Below, piece after piece: positions 32,985 through 42,920 of a stretch of DNA of 64,000 bases. The DNA is from Thermohalobaculum sp050331395. GTDB taxonomy: Bacteria; Pseudomonadota; Alphaproteobacteria; Rhodobacterales; Rhodobacteraceae. The stretch's first letter is position 1. The number at the start of each line of letters is the position of its first letter. The notes below the pieces were generated by a model that worked only from the letters and a program-made list of their open reading frames with translations, was not told the DNA's origin and searched no databases. The stretch covers positions 7,358 to 71,357 of the forward strand of contig JBHJGX010000025.1 of the NCBI GenBank assembly GCA_050331395.1, read 5' to 3'. The position numbers and the translations under genes were made by a program.

Positions 32985-34460
32985 GTGCACGAAGAGATGT
33001 TTTTCGTCCGCCGCGATCTCGGCGTCGGGCTCCAGCACCAGATCCGCGAGCGCGTGGCCTCCGCCGTGCTCGCCGGCCGTCTGGTGCCCGGCGATCCGCT
33101 CCCCTCTTCGCGACGGCTCGCGCAGCATCTCGACGTGTCCCGGATCACCGTCACGCTGGCCTATCAAGAGCTCGTTGCCGACGGCTATCTCGTGTCACAG
33201 GCGCGCTCGGGATACTTCGTCGCCGAAGCGCCCCCGGTGCCCCGTCTCGCCCGTCCTGTCGCGGGCGGCGATGCGGGCAAGGTCGACTGGAACCGGCGCC
33301 TCGGCCGGCCGTTCTCGCGGATCGCGCAGGTTCCGAAACCGCTCGACTGGCGCGACTACCCCTTCCCGTTCGTCTATGGCCAGGCGGACCCGACGCTCTT
33401 CAACCATGCCAGCTGGCGCGCCTGCGCCATGCTCACCCTCGGAAGGCGGAGCTTTTTCGACCTCTCCGGCGACACCGCCGAGGCGGACGACCCGGCGCTG
33501 ATCGACCACATCGCCAAGCGGTCGCTCCCCCGTCGCGCCGTCGCCGCCGACCGGACCGAGATCCTCGTGACCGTTGGGGCGCAGAACGCGCTCTGGCTCG
33601 CGGCGCGGCTCTTTGCGCGGCCGGGGCTCCGCGTGGCGATCGAAGATCCGGGCTATCCGGGGCTGCGCGCCCTGCTGGCGTCCCTCGGGCTCGACCCGAT
33701 CGCGCTGCCGGTGGATGCGGACGGGCTCGACCCGGCAGGCCTGCCGCGGGAGTTGGATCTCGTTTTCGTCACACCGTCGCACCACGCGCCGACGGCCGCG
33801 ACCATGCCGTTCGAGCGGCGGATCGCGCTTCTCGAGCGGGCTGCGGCGGACGATTTCATTGTGGTTGAGGACGACTACGACTTCGAGACGAGTTTCGTGT
33901 CCGCGCCGCGGCCCGCGCTCAAATCGCTCGACCGTCAGGGGCGGGTGATCTATGCGGGTAGCTTTTCGAAATCGGTCTTCCCGGGGCTGCGGCTCGGCTA
34001 TCTGGTGGCGCCTGAGCCGGTGATCCGTGAGGCCCGGGCACTTCGGGGTGCGGTTCTGCGCCATCCGCCCGGGCACACTCAGCGCGCGCTCGCCCATTTC
34101 CTCGCCCTCGGCCACTACGACGCGCTGGTGCGGCGCCAGCGCGAGGCCTTCGCCGCGCGGCACGAGGCACTTTTTTCTGCGGTTCGGGCCGAGGGTCTGA
34201 CGGTCGCGGGCAGTTCGGCGTCGGGCGGGGCGAGTGTCTGGATGCGGGCGCCTGCGGAGGTCGATACCGGTCTGCTGGCCGAGCGGCTTGCAGCCGACGG
34301 GGTCCTCATCGAGCCGGGCGCGCCCTTCTTCGCAGCCGACCCGCCGCGGCACTTCTATCGCCTCGCCTATTCGGCGATCCCGGCCGAGCGCATCCCCGAG
34401 GGCGTGGCGCGGATCGCCCGAGCCATCGCTGCGGGTGCCGCCGCGCGCCCTCTGGACTGA
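32985..34460 (+). CDS. tauR: MocR/GntR-type regulator, probably TauR
   Basis: This 491-residue protein has an N-terminal GntR winged-helix (residues about 15-85, with LPSSRRLAQHLDVSRITVTL) fused to an aminotransferase fold I domain that binds PLP via Lys329 (AGSFSKSVFPGLRLGY). MocR-type proteins sense amino compounds. TauR, which activates taurine use in alphaproteobacteria, is of this type, and the next gene is xsc, so TauR is the best name. The GTG start at 32985 is used; an ATG at 32997 is possible. The gap to xsc is 97 bp. Confidence 0.85.
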   Translation: MHEEMFFVRRDLGVGLQHQIRERVASAVLAGRLVPGDPLPSSRRLAQHLDVSRITVTLAYQELVADGYLVSQARSGYFVAEAPPVPRLARPVAGGDAGKVDWNRRLGRPFSRIAQVPKPLDWRDYPFPFVYGQADPTLFNHASWRACAMLTLGRRSFFDLSGDTAEADDPALIDHIAKRSLPRRAVAADRTEILVTVGAQNALWLAARLFARPGLRVAIEDPGYPGLRALLASLGLDPIALPVDADGLDPAGLPRELDLVFVTPSHHAPTAATMPFERRIALLERAAADDFIVVEDDYDFETSFVSAPRPALKSLDRQGRVIYAGSFSKSVFPGLRLGYLVAPEPVIREARALRGAVLRHPPGHTQRALAHFLALGHYDALVRRQREAFAARHEALFSAVRAEGLTVAGSSASGGASVWMRAPAEVDTGLLAERLAADGVLIEPGAPFFAADPPRHFYRLAYSAIPAERIPEGVARIARAIAAGAAARPLD

Positions 34461-34557
34461 CGGGTTGGGGCCGACTGGCCCTAAGGCCCACCCACGCACT
34501 GGGACAAGCACGGAACAAAGGCCACAGGGCCAAGCCGCCAGATCAAGGGAGATATAC

Positions 34558-36276
34558 ATGACCCGAATGACCGCCTCCGAGGCGATCGTCGAGACCTTCG
34601 TCGCGCAGGGCGTCGAGAAGGTCTTCGGCATCGTCGGCTCCGCCTTCATGGACGCGCTCGACATCTTTCCGGCCGCAGGGATCGAATTCGTGCCCGTCGT
34701 CCACGAGCAAGGTGCGGCGCATATGGCCGACGGCTATGCGCGGTCGAGCGGCAAGGTCGGTGTCTGCATCGCGCAGAACGGACCGGGCATCACCAATTTC
34801 GTCACGGGCGTCGCTGCGGCCTTTTGGGCGCACACACCGGTCGTCGTCTTCACGCCCGAGACCGGGAGCAATACGCAAGGTCTCGGCGGTTTTCAGGAGG
34901 CTGAGCAGCTTCCGTTTTTCGAGACGATCACCAAGTATCAGGCGCATGTGGAGAACCAGAAGCGGATCCCCGAGCTGCTGTCCCGATGCTTTGATTATGC
35001 GCGGCTCGACCGCGGGCCGACGCAATTTAATATCCCTCGCGATCTGTTTTATGGGGAGCAGGATTTCGTCATCCCGAGACCGGTCGATGTGGAGCGCGGA
35101 CCCGGCGGACCCAAAAGCCTCTCCGAGGCGGCTGATCTGATCGCGGGCGCGAAATTCCCAGTGATCCTCTCGGGCGGGGGCATCGTGATGGGCGGCGGCG
35201 TGCCCCAGGTCATCGAGCTTGCCGAGCGCATGCAGGCGCCCGTCGTGAACACGTATCTTCACAACGACAGCTTCCCTTGCGATCACCCGCTCTGGGTCGG
35301 GCCGATCGGCTATCAGGGCTCGAAGGCGGCGATGAAGCTCCTGGCGCAGGCGGATCTCGTCCTTGCCCTCGGCACCCGGCTCGGACCCTTCGGCACGCTG
35401 CCGCAGCACGGGCTCGACTATTGGCCGAAGGACGCGAAGGTCGTCCAGGTCGACGTGGACGCGCGCAAGATCGGCCTCGTCAAGGAGGTGGGCGTCGGCA
35501 TTGCGGGCGATGCGGCGGCGGCAGCGACGGATCTGCTCGACCGGCTCGCGAACCGGGCACTGGCGGCCGACGGCAACCGGGAGGCCCGGCTCGCTGAGAT
35601 CAAGGCCCAAAAGGACGCCTGGGAGGCCGAGCTCGATATCTGGGGTCAGGACGCGAACGAGCCCGGCCATGTGGCGCCGCGCCGGGCGCTCCGCGAACTC
35701 GAGCGGGCGATGCCCGAAAATGCGATGGTGACCACCGATATCGGCAATATCTGCTCAGTCTCGAACAGTTATCTGCGCTTTAGGGCACCGAACTCGTTTT
35801 TTGCGGCGATGTCCTTCGGCAATTGCGGCTATGCCTATCCGACGGCGATCGGGGCGAAAATCGGCCGGCCCGACCGTCCGGCAGTGGCCTATGTGGGCGA
35901 TGGCGCGTGGGGGATGTCGATGGCCGAAACGCTGACGGCGGTTCGCGAGAACGTGCCCGTCACTGCGGTCGTCTTCAATAACGAGCAGTGGGGCGCCGAG
36001 AAGAAGAACCAAGTCGATTTTTACGGCGACCGGTATGTGGGCTCGAACCTCAAGAACCCGCGCTGGTCGGATGTGGCGACCTCGATGGGCGCGCGCGGCG
36101 TGTTCGTCGATCACCCGGATCAGGTGGGCGACGCGCTGCGGGACTGCGTGGCCTCGGGCGTGCCGAGCGTGCTCGAGATCATGATGACCAAAGAACTCGG
36201 CGACCCGTTCCGCCGCGATGCGCTCAAAAAGCCGCACCGGCTTCTCGAGAAATACGCCCACACCAACATGGCCTGA
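34558..36276 (+). CDS. xsc: Sulfoacetaldehyde acetyltransferase
   Basis: This 572-residue TPP-dependent enzyme converts sulfoacetaldehyde and phosphate to acetyl phosphate and sulfite, the desulfonation step of taurine and isethionate breakdown. The order of domains is that of acetolactate-synthase-like enzymes: the N-terminal Pyr domain with the TPP-activating Glu50 (VVHEQGAAHMADGYAR), a central domain, and the PP domain with the GDGAWGMSM...NN metal-binding site (VVFNNEQWGAEK). The Xsc-type start (MTRMTASEAIVETFVAQGV) is clear. It follows tauR. Taurine aminotransferase or dehydrogenase and phosphate acetyltransferase are not in the window. Confidence 0.96.
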   Translation: MTRMTASEAIVETFVAQGVEKVFGIVGSAFMDALDIFPAAGIEFVPVVHEQGAAHMADGYARSSGKVGVCIAQNGPGITNFVTGVAAAFWAHTPVVVFTPETGSNTQGLGGFQEAEQLPFFETITKYQAHVENQKRIPELLSRCFDYARLDRGPTQFNIPRDLFYGEQDFVIPRPVDVERGPGGPKSLSEAADLIAGAKFPVILSGGGIVMGGGVPQVIELAERMQAPVVNTYLHNDSFPCDHPLWVGPIGYQGSKAAMKLLAQADLVLALGTRLGPFGTLPQHGLDYWPKDAKVVQVDVDARKIGLVKEVGVGIAGDAAAAATDLLDRLANRALAADGNREARLAEIKAQKDAWEAELDIWGQDANEPGHVAPRRALRELERAMPENAMVTTDIGNICSVSNSYLRFRAPNSFFAAMSFGNCGYAYPTAIGAKIGRPDRPAVAYVGDGAWGMSMAETLTAVRENVPVTAVVFNNEQWGAEKKNQVDFYGDRYVGSNLKNPRWSDVATSMGARGVFVDHPDQVGDALRDCVASGVPSVLEIMMTKELGDPFRRDALKKPHRLLEKYAHTNMA

Positions 36277-36283
36277 GCGCGGC

Positions 36284-36312
36284 GGCCCCCCGTCGGACGC
36301 GGGGGGCCTTTT
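36284..36312 (+). terminator. Intrinsic terminator after xsc
   Basis: An 8-bp perfect stem GGCCCCCC/GGGGGGCC with a 9-nt loop is followed by TTTT, just after the xsc stop codon. It also lies at the convergence with the ABC substrate-binding gene, so may work on both strands. Confidence 0.85.
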
Positions 36313-36326
36313 GGCTCAGGCTTGCC

Positions 36327-37925
36327 TCAGCCCTCGAGCCAGGCGTTCTCGGCGATCCGGTAGCCATCGCCCTCGCCGAGCGGGTGACCCGTCCACCCCT
36401 GGAGCCGCTCGGAGCGCGCATCGAGCCAATCGGTGAAGACCGGCACCAGCGAGCCACCGTTCTCGTTCACGATCCGCTGGGCGCGGCAATAGATTTCCTG
36501 GCGTTCAAAGCCGTCCTTCATGCCGCGTGCCTGGCTGATCAACCGATCGAGCTCTTCCGAGCCCCAGCGCCCCTCGTTCCATTTGGCGTCCGAGAAATGC
36601 ACGAGCGTGAAGCGGAGATCCGCCGTCGCCCGTGGCATCCAGTTCGACATATGGAAAGGCCGCTTCATCCAGATGTTCGACCAATAGCCGTCGGATGGTT
36701 CGCGCTGGATGTCGATGGTGAGGCCCGCATCCGCCGCGCTCTGGGCCAGATGGAGAGCGAGGTCGGGGCCCTGCGGTCCGCCGGCCGCTTCGGAGGCGTG
36801 GAGTTTCACGGTCGCGCCGAGCATGTCCGCCCGCTGCAGGTGGAAGCGTGCGCGCTCCAGATCCTGCTCGCGCTGGTCGAGTTCGTCGCAAAAGTAGCGG
36901 TCCGACGGGCCGATCGGGGTGTCGTTGCCGAGCGAGCCGTAGCCGCGCAGAACCGTCTCGAGCATGCCGCGGCGGTCTGCCATCAGCTTGATCGCCATCC
37001 GCAGGTCGGGATTGTCGAAGGGCGGCGCGTCGGCCATCATCGGAAAAGTGATGTGGCGGCTGCCTTTGGCCGCGGCCATCTCGACGCCGGGCGCGCGCTC
37101 GACGAGCTCGACAAGCTTCGGGTCGACCCGCACGGTGTAGTGGATATCGCCTGCGATGAGCGCGTTGATCCGGGCGGCCGTGTCCGAGATCCCGATCGAG
37201 GAGACGCTGTTCACATGCGGCGCACGGCCGTAGAAGGCGTCATAGCGCTCGGCCAGCATCTCGACGCCCGGCTCGAAGCGGCTGAGCTTGAAGGGCCCGG
37301 TGCCGACGAAATTGTTCCAGTCGGTGAACCCCTCCGGCACGATCACGGTGTGCGTGTCGCCCACATACATCGGCAGGTCGCCGTTCGGCGCCTCGAGTTC
37401 GATGACGAGAACGTCGTCGCCGTCTTTGCGTATGTCTTTGACGGGGGTGAAGAACGATTTGATCACCGAGTCCGTATCGTCGCCCCGGTGCAGGTTGAGC
37501 GAATAAATCACGTCGTCGAGCGTCATCGCCTTGCCGTTGTGGAAGGTGACGTCGCCGCGCAGTTTGAACCGCCAGACGGTCGCGTCGGCGTTCGCCTCCC
37601 ATTCCTCGGCGAGATCGGGCCGGGGGGTCAGGTCGGCGCCGTATCGCACGAGCGTGCTGCCGACCTGCATGCTGCGGACATAGTCGGTGGTCGATGTTTG
37701 CCGCGTCGGCTTCAGCGTGTCCGACGCGCTCGAGGTGTACCAACCGAGGATCAAATCCCCGCCCTTCACCGGCGTCGCCGCCCGGGCGCGGTCGCCGGCG
37801 GCGAGCAGCGTCTGTGCCGCCGCGGCGGTCAGGCCGAGCGCACCCGCGCGGCCGAGAAACTCGCGTCGGTCGATCCGGCGATGCGCGTATGCGCCGGCCC
37901 AAAAGTCCACTTCGGTGCGTGTCAT
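36327..37925 (-). CDS. Opp/Dpp-type ABC transporter substrate-binding protein
   Basis: This protein of 532 residues is of SBP family 5 (peptide/nickel/opine type). It carries a Tat-type signal RRIDRREFLGRAGALGLT near residues 16-33, so it is exported folded. The family motif around YDAFYGRAPHVNSV and the ring of binding-site loops are present. The start at 37925 has GGGAG upstream; the longer open frame lacks a signal in the right place. It is divergent from the permease genes at 38137 (211 bp shared upstream region). The ligand is unknown; proximity to xsc is not sufficient to imply a sulfonate. Confidence 0.9.
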   Translation of the reverse strand: MTRTEVDFWAGAYAHRRIDRREFLGRAGALGLTAAAAQTLLAAGDRARAATPVKGGDLILGWYTSSASDTLKPTRQTSTTDYVRSMQVGSTLVRYGADLTPRPDLAEEWEANADATVWRFKLRGDVTFHNGKAMTLDDVIYSLNLHRGDDTDSVIKSFFTPVKDIRKDGDDVLVIELEAPNGDLPMYVGDTHTVIVPEGFTDWNNFVGTGPFKLSRFEPGVEMLAERYDAFYGRAPHVNSVSSIGISDTAARINALIAGDIHYTVRVDPKLVELVERAPGVEMAAAKGSRHITFPMMADAPPFDNPDLRMAIKLMADRRGMLETVLRGYGSLGNDTPIGPSDRYFCDELDQREQDLERARFHLQRADMLGATVKLHASEAAGGPQGPDLALHLAQSAADAGLTIDIQREPSDGYWSNIWMKRPFHMSNWMPRATADLRFTLVHFSDAKWNEGRWGSEELDRLISQARGMKDGFERQEIYCRAQRIVNENGGSLVPVFTDWLDARSERLQGWTGHPLGEGDGYRIAENAWLEG

Positions 37926-38136
37926 GGTCTGGCTCCCTGCGCCGTGGGTCTTGTTGTTCAGCGGATGTTGTCGTTCAGCGGGTCTTGTCGATCGCCGCCC
38001 CGGCGCGTCCGCGCCTCGGCGCGCGAATGATAAGGGACCGCCCCCGATCCGAGCAACGCGAAAGCGGCCCCTGCGGCGGCAGTTGCGCGTCGCCGGGCCG
38101 CGTGTGACAGTTGCCCGGCCGTTACCCGAGGGGACT

Positions 38137-39087
38137 ATGCTCGCAACGCTGATCCTGAAGCGCCTCGCCCTCGGCGTGGTCACCCTCCTCGTGGTCTCGC
38201 TCATCGTCTTCGGCGGGACCGAGGTGCTGCCGGGCGACGTCGCCGAAGCGGTGCTGGGCCAAGGGGCGACGCCCGAGACGGTGGCGGCGGTGCGTGCGGA
38301 GCTCGGCCTCGACCGTCCGGCTTGGGAGCGTTACGGTGAATGGCTGATCGGCCTTGCGACCGGCGATCTGGGGAACTCGCTCGCCTCGCCCCGGCCGGTC
38401 GTCGAGATCCTGGCGCCGCGGCTGCCGAACACGCTCCTCCTCGGCGGGGTCGCGGCGCTCATCGCGGTGCCGCTCGCCGTCGGCCTCGGGCTCTGGGCAG
38501 CGATGCGCCCGGGCGGCGTGCTGGACCGCTCGCTCAACACGGGCGCGATCGCGATCATCTCGGCGCCCGAATTCCTGGTGGCCACCGTGCTCGTCCTCGC
38601 CTTCGCCGTGCAACTCCGCTGGCTTCCGGCCATCTCACGCCTGCCGGCCGAGGGCGGCATCCTAGACTATGCGGCGCCGCTGGCGATGCCCGTTCTCACG
38701 CTCGTCGCCGCCGTGCTCGCGCCGATGATGCGGATGACCCGTTCGGCGATCCTCAACGTGCTCTCGCAGCCCGCGATCGAGATGGCGATCCTCAAGGGCG
38801 TGCCGCGGCGCACGATCATCCTCAAACACGCGTTGCCGAACGCGATCGCGCCGATCATCAACGTGATCGCGGTCAACCTCGCCTACATCATCGGCGGCGT
38901 GGTCGTCGTCGAGCAGATCTTCTCCTATCCCGGCATCGCGGTGCTGATGGTCGACGGCGTCGCCTCGCGCGATCTGCCAGTGGTGCAAGCCTGCGCCATG
39001 GTCTTCTGCGGGCTCTACGTGCTCTTCAACCTGACCGCGGATATCGTCGCGATCCTCGCCAATCCGCGCCTGAGGCATCCGAAATGA
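38137..39087 (+). CDS. ABC transporter permease, DppB type
   Basis: This 316-residue permease has about six membrane helices and the conserved cytoplasmic EAA loop (MAILKGVPRRTIILKHALPN). The N-terminal start region MLATLILKRLALGVVTLL fits this family. It begins 211 bp from the divergent substrate-binding gene and overlaps the second permease by 4 bp (ATGA). Together with the next two genes and the divergent binding protein it forms one importer. Confidence 0.92.
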   Translation: MLATLILKRLALGVVTLLVVSLIVFGGTEVLPGDVAEAVLGQGATPETVAAVRAELGLDRPAWERYGEWLIGLATGDLGNSLASPRPVVEILAPRLPNTLLLGGVAALIAVPLAVGLGLWAAMRPGGVLDRSLNTGAIAIISAPEFLVATVLVLAFAVQLRWLPAISRLPAEGGILDYAAPLAMPVLTLVAAVLAPMMRMTRSAILNVLSQPAIEMAILKGVPRRTIILKHALPNAIAPIINVIAVNLAYIIGGVVVVEQIFSYPGIAVLMVDGVASRDLPVVQACAMVFCGLYVLFNLTADIVAILANPRLRHPK

Positions 39088-39941
39088 GGCTGGCCGAGCT
39101 CGGCATCGCCGGCTGGCTCGCGGTGGCCATCCTGGTCTTCTGGGCCGTCGTTGCGATCGGCGCGCCCTGGATCGCGCCCTACCCAGAGAGCCGTCTTCTG
39201 ACAACCGACACCTTCGGTCCGGGCACGGCCGAGACGCCGATGCTCCTCGGCTCGGACAAGCTCGGCCGCGACGTACTCTCGCGGCTCATCTATGGCGCAC
39301 GCATGACGCTCGGGCTTGCGCTCGCGGCGACCCTGGTCGCTTTCGTCCTCGGCGTGACCCTCGGCTTTATCGCCGGTATCCGCGGCGGACGCACCGACGA
39401 CATCATGAGCCGCATCAACGACGCCTTCGTGTCGTTCCCGTCGATCATGCTCGCCTTGATCCTGGTCTCGGCCTTCGGCTCGTCGCTCTGGATGCTGGTG
39501 GCGGCCATCGGCTTCATCGAGGCGACGCGGGTCTACCGGATCGCCCGGTCGCTCGCGCAGAACATCATCGTCATGGATTTCGTCGAGGTCAGCCGGGCGC
39601 GCGGCGAGTCGATCTGGTGGATCTTGCGCCACGAGATCGCGCCGAACGCCTTCGTGCCGCTGTCCACCGATTTCGGCCTACGCTTTACCTATTCGATCCT
39701 GCTGCTCTCGTCGCTGTCCTTCCTCGGCCTCGGCGTGCAGCCGCCCTTTTCCGACTGGGGCTCGATGGTCAAAGAAAACATGGCCGCCCTCAACTACGTA
39801 ATTTTTTACGGGCCAGCGGTTGCGGCGGCGCCGATCCTGCCGGCGGTCTGCATTTTTTCGGTGACGCTCGCCAACAATCTGCTCGTCGACTGGAACCTGG
39901 CACGCAGCCAAGCGGACATCTCGTCGGAGCTCGTGCGATGA
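39084..39941 (+). CDS. ABC transporter permease, DppC type
   Basis: This 285-residue second permease has a family-typical N-terminal helix, the periplasmic LLGSDKLGRDVLSRLIYGAR motif and the EAA loop (EVSRARGESIWWILRHEIAP). It overlaps the first permease and the ATPase gene by 4 bp each, indicating translational coupling. Confidence 0.92.
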   Translation: MRLAELGIAGWLAVAILVFWAVVAIGAPWIAPYPESRLLTTDTFGPGTAETPMLLGSDKLGRDVLSRLIYGARMTLGLALAATLVAFVLGVTLGFIAGIRGGRTDDIMSRINDAFVSFPSIMLALILVSAFGSSLWMLVAAIGFIEATRVYRIARSLAQNIIVMDFVEVSRARGESIWWILRHEIAPNAFVPLSTDFGLRFTYSILLLSSLSFLGLGVQPPFSDWGSMVKENMAALNYVIFYGPAVAAAPILPAVCIFSVTLANNLLVDWNLARSQADISSELVR

Positions 39942-41746
39942 GCGCGCTTCTCGAGGTCGAGGATCTCCGGGTCGAGGGGCGGCGCACGCGCCGGGGCGCT
40001 TTCGTGCCGATCGTGCGCGGGGTCTCGTTCGCACTCGCGCGCGGCGAGGTGCTTGCGCTCATCGGCGAGTCGGGCGCAGGCAAATCGACCATCGCCCTCG
40101 CGGCCCTCGGCTATGCGAAACCCGGCTGCCGGTTCGCGGGCGGCACCGTCCGCTTCGAGGGCGCGAGCGTGCTCGAGATGTCGCTCGAGGAGAAGCGCGC
40201 GATCCGCGGCGCCCGGATCTCCTATGTGGCGCAATCGGCCGCCGCGGCCTTCAACGATGCGCTGCGCCTCGATGACCAGATCACCGAGGTCTCGCTCGCC
40301 CACGGCGGCACCCGGGCCGAGGCGGAGGCGCGGATGCACGCGCTCGCCCGCCGCATGCGGCTGCCGGAGCCCGAGCGGATCGTGCGGAAGTATCCCCATC
40401 AAGTCTCGGGCGGTCAGCTCCAGCGGCTGATGGCGGTGATGGCGATGAATGCGGGGCCGGATCTATTGATCCTCGACGAGCCGACGACGGCGCTCGACGT
40501 GACCACCCAGGTCGAGGTCCTGGCCGCCTTCAAGGACACGCTCGCAGCCTCGGGCGCGGCGGCGGTCTATGTCTCGCACGATCTGGCGGTGGTCGCCCAG
40601 GTCGCCGACCGGATCCTGGTGCTAAAGGACGGGGCGGCTGTCGAGCACGGCCCGACCGAGCGGATTTTGCACGACCCGCGAGAGCCTTACACCCGCGAGA
40701 TGATGGCCGCCGTGCGCCCCCCGCGGCAGCGAAACGGGGCGACCGGGGCGGAGACGGCTCGGGCGTCCGATCCGGTGCTCAGCCTCCGAGGGGTGTCGGC
40801 GGGGTTCGGCGGGCGCCCGGGACGGCCGGCGGTGACCGTGCTCCATGACATCGATCTGGACATCCCCCGCGGCGGCACGGTCGGCGTGATCGGCGAATCG
40901 GGATGCGGGAAATCGACGCTCGCCCGCGTGATCGCCGGGCTTTTGCCGGCCGCTGCGGGAGAGATCCGGCTCGACGGCGAGATCCTTCCAGCCGATGCGG
41001 CCGCGCGCCGCCGCGACGCGCTCCGCCGGGTGCAAATCGTGATGCAAATGCCGGACGTGGCGTTCAACCCGCTCCGGACGGTGGGCGAGGCGCTCGCGCG
41101 GCCGCTGGCCTATTTCCATCGCCTGCCGACGGCGGCCCGGAAGCGGCGGGTGGCCGAACTGCTCGAGATGGTCGAGCTCCCGTCCAACGTGGCAGATCGC
41201 CGGCCGCAGGCGCTCTCGGGAGGGCAGAAACAGCGGGTGAACCTCGCCCGGGCACTCGCGGCCGAGCCCGAGGTGATCCTCTGCGACGAGGTGACGTCCG
41301 CCCTCGACACGGTGGTGGGCGCGCAGATCATTCGCCTCCTGAAGCGGCTGCAAACCGAAACCGGCGTCACGTTCGTCTTCATTAGCCATGATTTATCCAC
41401 GGTGGCGAGCTTTGCCGACCGGATTGCCGTGCTCTATGCGGGGCGGATCGCCGAGGAAGGCCCGACCGCACGCGTGCTGTCCCCGCCGCACCACCCCTAC
41501 GCCGCGCTCCTTTTACAGTCGGTACCAGAGCTCCGGCGCGGCTGGCTCGAAGCGACCCGGCAGAGCGCGCGCGCCGAACGGGCCGCCGGCTCGGCGGTCG
41601 AGATCGGCAGGACCGGATGCCCGTTTCATCCGCGGTGCCCGGCGGCGCGGCCAGGCGTCTGCGATGTCGACCGGGCGCCCGTGCACCGGCTGGCCGATGG
41701 CCACCGGATCGCCTGCCACCGGGAGCTTGCCGCCCTCGTGACGTGA
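39938..41746 (+). CDS. ABC transporter ATPase, fused DppD-DppF type
   Basis: This protein of 602 residues has two complete nucleotide-binding domains, energising the importer from the cytoplasmic side. NBD1 has Walker A GESGAGKST near residue 45, signature VSGGQLQR and Walker B LLILDEPTT; NBD2 has GESGCGKST near 320, signature LSGGQKQR and Walker B VILCDEVTS. Each half ends with a C-terminal oligopeptide-type extension; the last carries the Cys cluster CPFHPRCPAARPGVC. The fusion replaces the two separate ATPase genes seen in classical opp/dpp operons. Confidence 0.92.
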   Translation: MSALLEVEDLRVEGRRTRRGAFVPIVRGVSFALARGEVLALIGESGAGKSTIALAALGYAKPGCRFAGGTVRFEGASVLEMSLEEKRAIRGARISYVAQSAAAAFNDALRLDDQITEVSLAHGGTRAEAEARMHALARRMRLPEPERIVRKYPHQVSGGQLQRLMAVMAMNAGPDLLILDEPTTALDVTTQVEVLAAFKDTLAASGAAAVYVSHDLAVVAQVADRILVLKDGAAVEHGPTERILHDPREPYTREMMAAVRPPRQRNGATGAETARASDPVLSLRGVSAGFGGRPGRPAVTVLHDIDLDIPRGGTVGVIGESGCGKSTLARVIAGLLPAAAGEIRLDGEILPADAAARRRDALRRVQIVMQMPDVAFNPLRTVGEALARPLAYFHRLPTAARKRRVAELLEMVELPSNVADRRPQALSGGQKQRVNLARALAAEPEVILCDEVTSALDTVVGAQIIRLLKRLQTETGVTFVFISHDLSTVASFADRIAVLYAGRIAEEGPTARVLSPPHHPYAALLLQSVPELRRGWLEATRQSARAERAAGSAVEIGRTGCPFHPRCPAARPGVCDVDRAPVHRLADGHRIACHRELAALVT

Positions 41747-41772
41747 CCCGGGCGCCTGCCGGTTGCCCGCAA

Positions 41773-42004
41773 CCGGCTCCCGCGGACGGCTCCGCCGCCC
41801 TTTGGGCCGGGCGCCGCGCCGGGCCGCGCACAGGCTGGACGATCCCGCCCGCGGCGGGTGGCCGGTTGAGGCACGTGATCGGAGATCGGCGGGGCCAAGC
41901 CGTGCAATGGGAGCCATCCGCCGCGGGACGGAGACGCGCCAAACCGTGCGAGAGCGGTCGCGGCGCCCGGCCCAAAGGGCGGCGGAGCCGTCCGCGGGAG
42001 CCGG
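41773..42004. repeat. Long-hairpin intergenic element, copy A
   Basis: A perfect 46-bp inverted repeat (41773-41818 against 41959-42004) encloses about 140 bp that is itself partly self-complementary (for example CCCGCGGCGGGTGG with CCATCCGCCGCGGG). The whole of this 232-bp stretch can fold into a long hairpin. It fills the 268-bp gap between two convergent genes. A diverged copy lies at about 47963-48172. Exact terminator function is possible; no T tract is present. Confidence 0.85.
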
Positions 42005-42014
42005 GTTTGTCGGA

Positions 42015-42920
42015 TCAACCGCGCGGTCGGATCTCCGGCGGATCGGCCGGGGTGGCCAGCGGCGCCGGTCGGGGGGACCGCAAAAGGATCACCGCCGCCG
42101 AGACCGCGATGAGGCACGCGCCCGCGAGATCCGCCGCACCGAGCCGGTCCTGCCAGACAATCCAGCCGAGCCCGGCTGCCCACGGGATCGAGGTCAGCTT
42201 GAGGCAGGACATCACCGGCGCTTCGCCATGGGCGAAGGCCGCGGTCATCAGGATCTGCGCGAGCGTGAGCAACACCGCGGCGGCGAGGATCCAGCCCCCA
42301 TGGCGAATCTCGAGCGGGTCCCAGCCGGCGGGCAGGCTGAGGAGCCCCAAGGTACCGACCGCCAGATGCAGCGCCGCGACGAGGGCGAGAGGGCTCTCGC
42401 GGGCGATATAGGCGCGGGTCAGGACATCGCGGAGCCCGACGACGCCGGCGACGAGGACAGGCAGCGCATAGGCCGGGTGAAGCGCCGCCCCCTCAGGCGC
42501 TACGACGAAGGCCGCGCCGGCGAGGCCGAATCCGACCGCCCCCCAGCGCCTCCAGCCGACCCGCTCGCCGAGGATAAGCGGCGAAAGTGCCGCTACCACC
42601 GCGGGGGAGAGATAGACGAGCATCACCGCATCGGCGAGCGGCACGTATCGGAGGCTGAGCGGGAAGAGGAACATGCCGACGGTCAAGAGCCCGGTCAGCC
42701 AGAGGGCGGCCTTCGCGCTTCGCGGCACGAGCGCCCGCACCCCGCCGAGCCAGGGCGACAGCGCAAGCAGGAGGGCAAGCCCCGTCAGGCTCCGCAGCGC
42801 AACCGCCTGGCCGAGCGGCAGGTCCTCCACCAAGAGCTTGATGAAGACGTCGTTGACCGTGAGCAGGAGGCTTCCGGACAGCATGAGGACGACGCCGAGC
42901 GCGGGCCCGGAGAGGCGCAT
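42015..42920 (-). CDS. EamA/DMT-family inner-membrane transporter
   Basis: This 301-residue protein has about ten membrane helices in two EamA repeats (for example DVFIKLLVEDLPLGQAVALR near helix 1-2, and PVMSCLKLTSIPWAAGLGW in the second half). It is the last gene of a three-gene reverse-strand operon; it starts directly next to the stop of the enolase-superfamily gene. Transport of the operon's substrate or product is plausible; the substrate is unknown. It is not similar enough to the EamA protein at 4607 to suggest recent duplication. Confidence 0.88.
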   Translation of the reverse strand: MRLSGPALGVVLMLSGSLLLTVNDVFIKLLVEDLPLGQAVALRSLTGLALLLALSPWLGGVRALVPRSAKAALWLTGLLTVGMFLFPLSLRYVPLADAVMLVYLSPAVVAALSPLILGERVGWRRWGAVGFGLAGAAFVVAPEGAALHPAYALPVLVAGVVGLRDVLTRAYIARESPLALVAALHLAVGTLGLLSLPAGWDPLEIRHGGWILAAAVLLTLAQILMTAAFAHGEAPVMSCLKLTSIPWAAGLGWIVWQDRLGAADLAGACLIAVSAAVILLRSPRPAPLATPADPPEIRPRG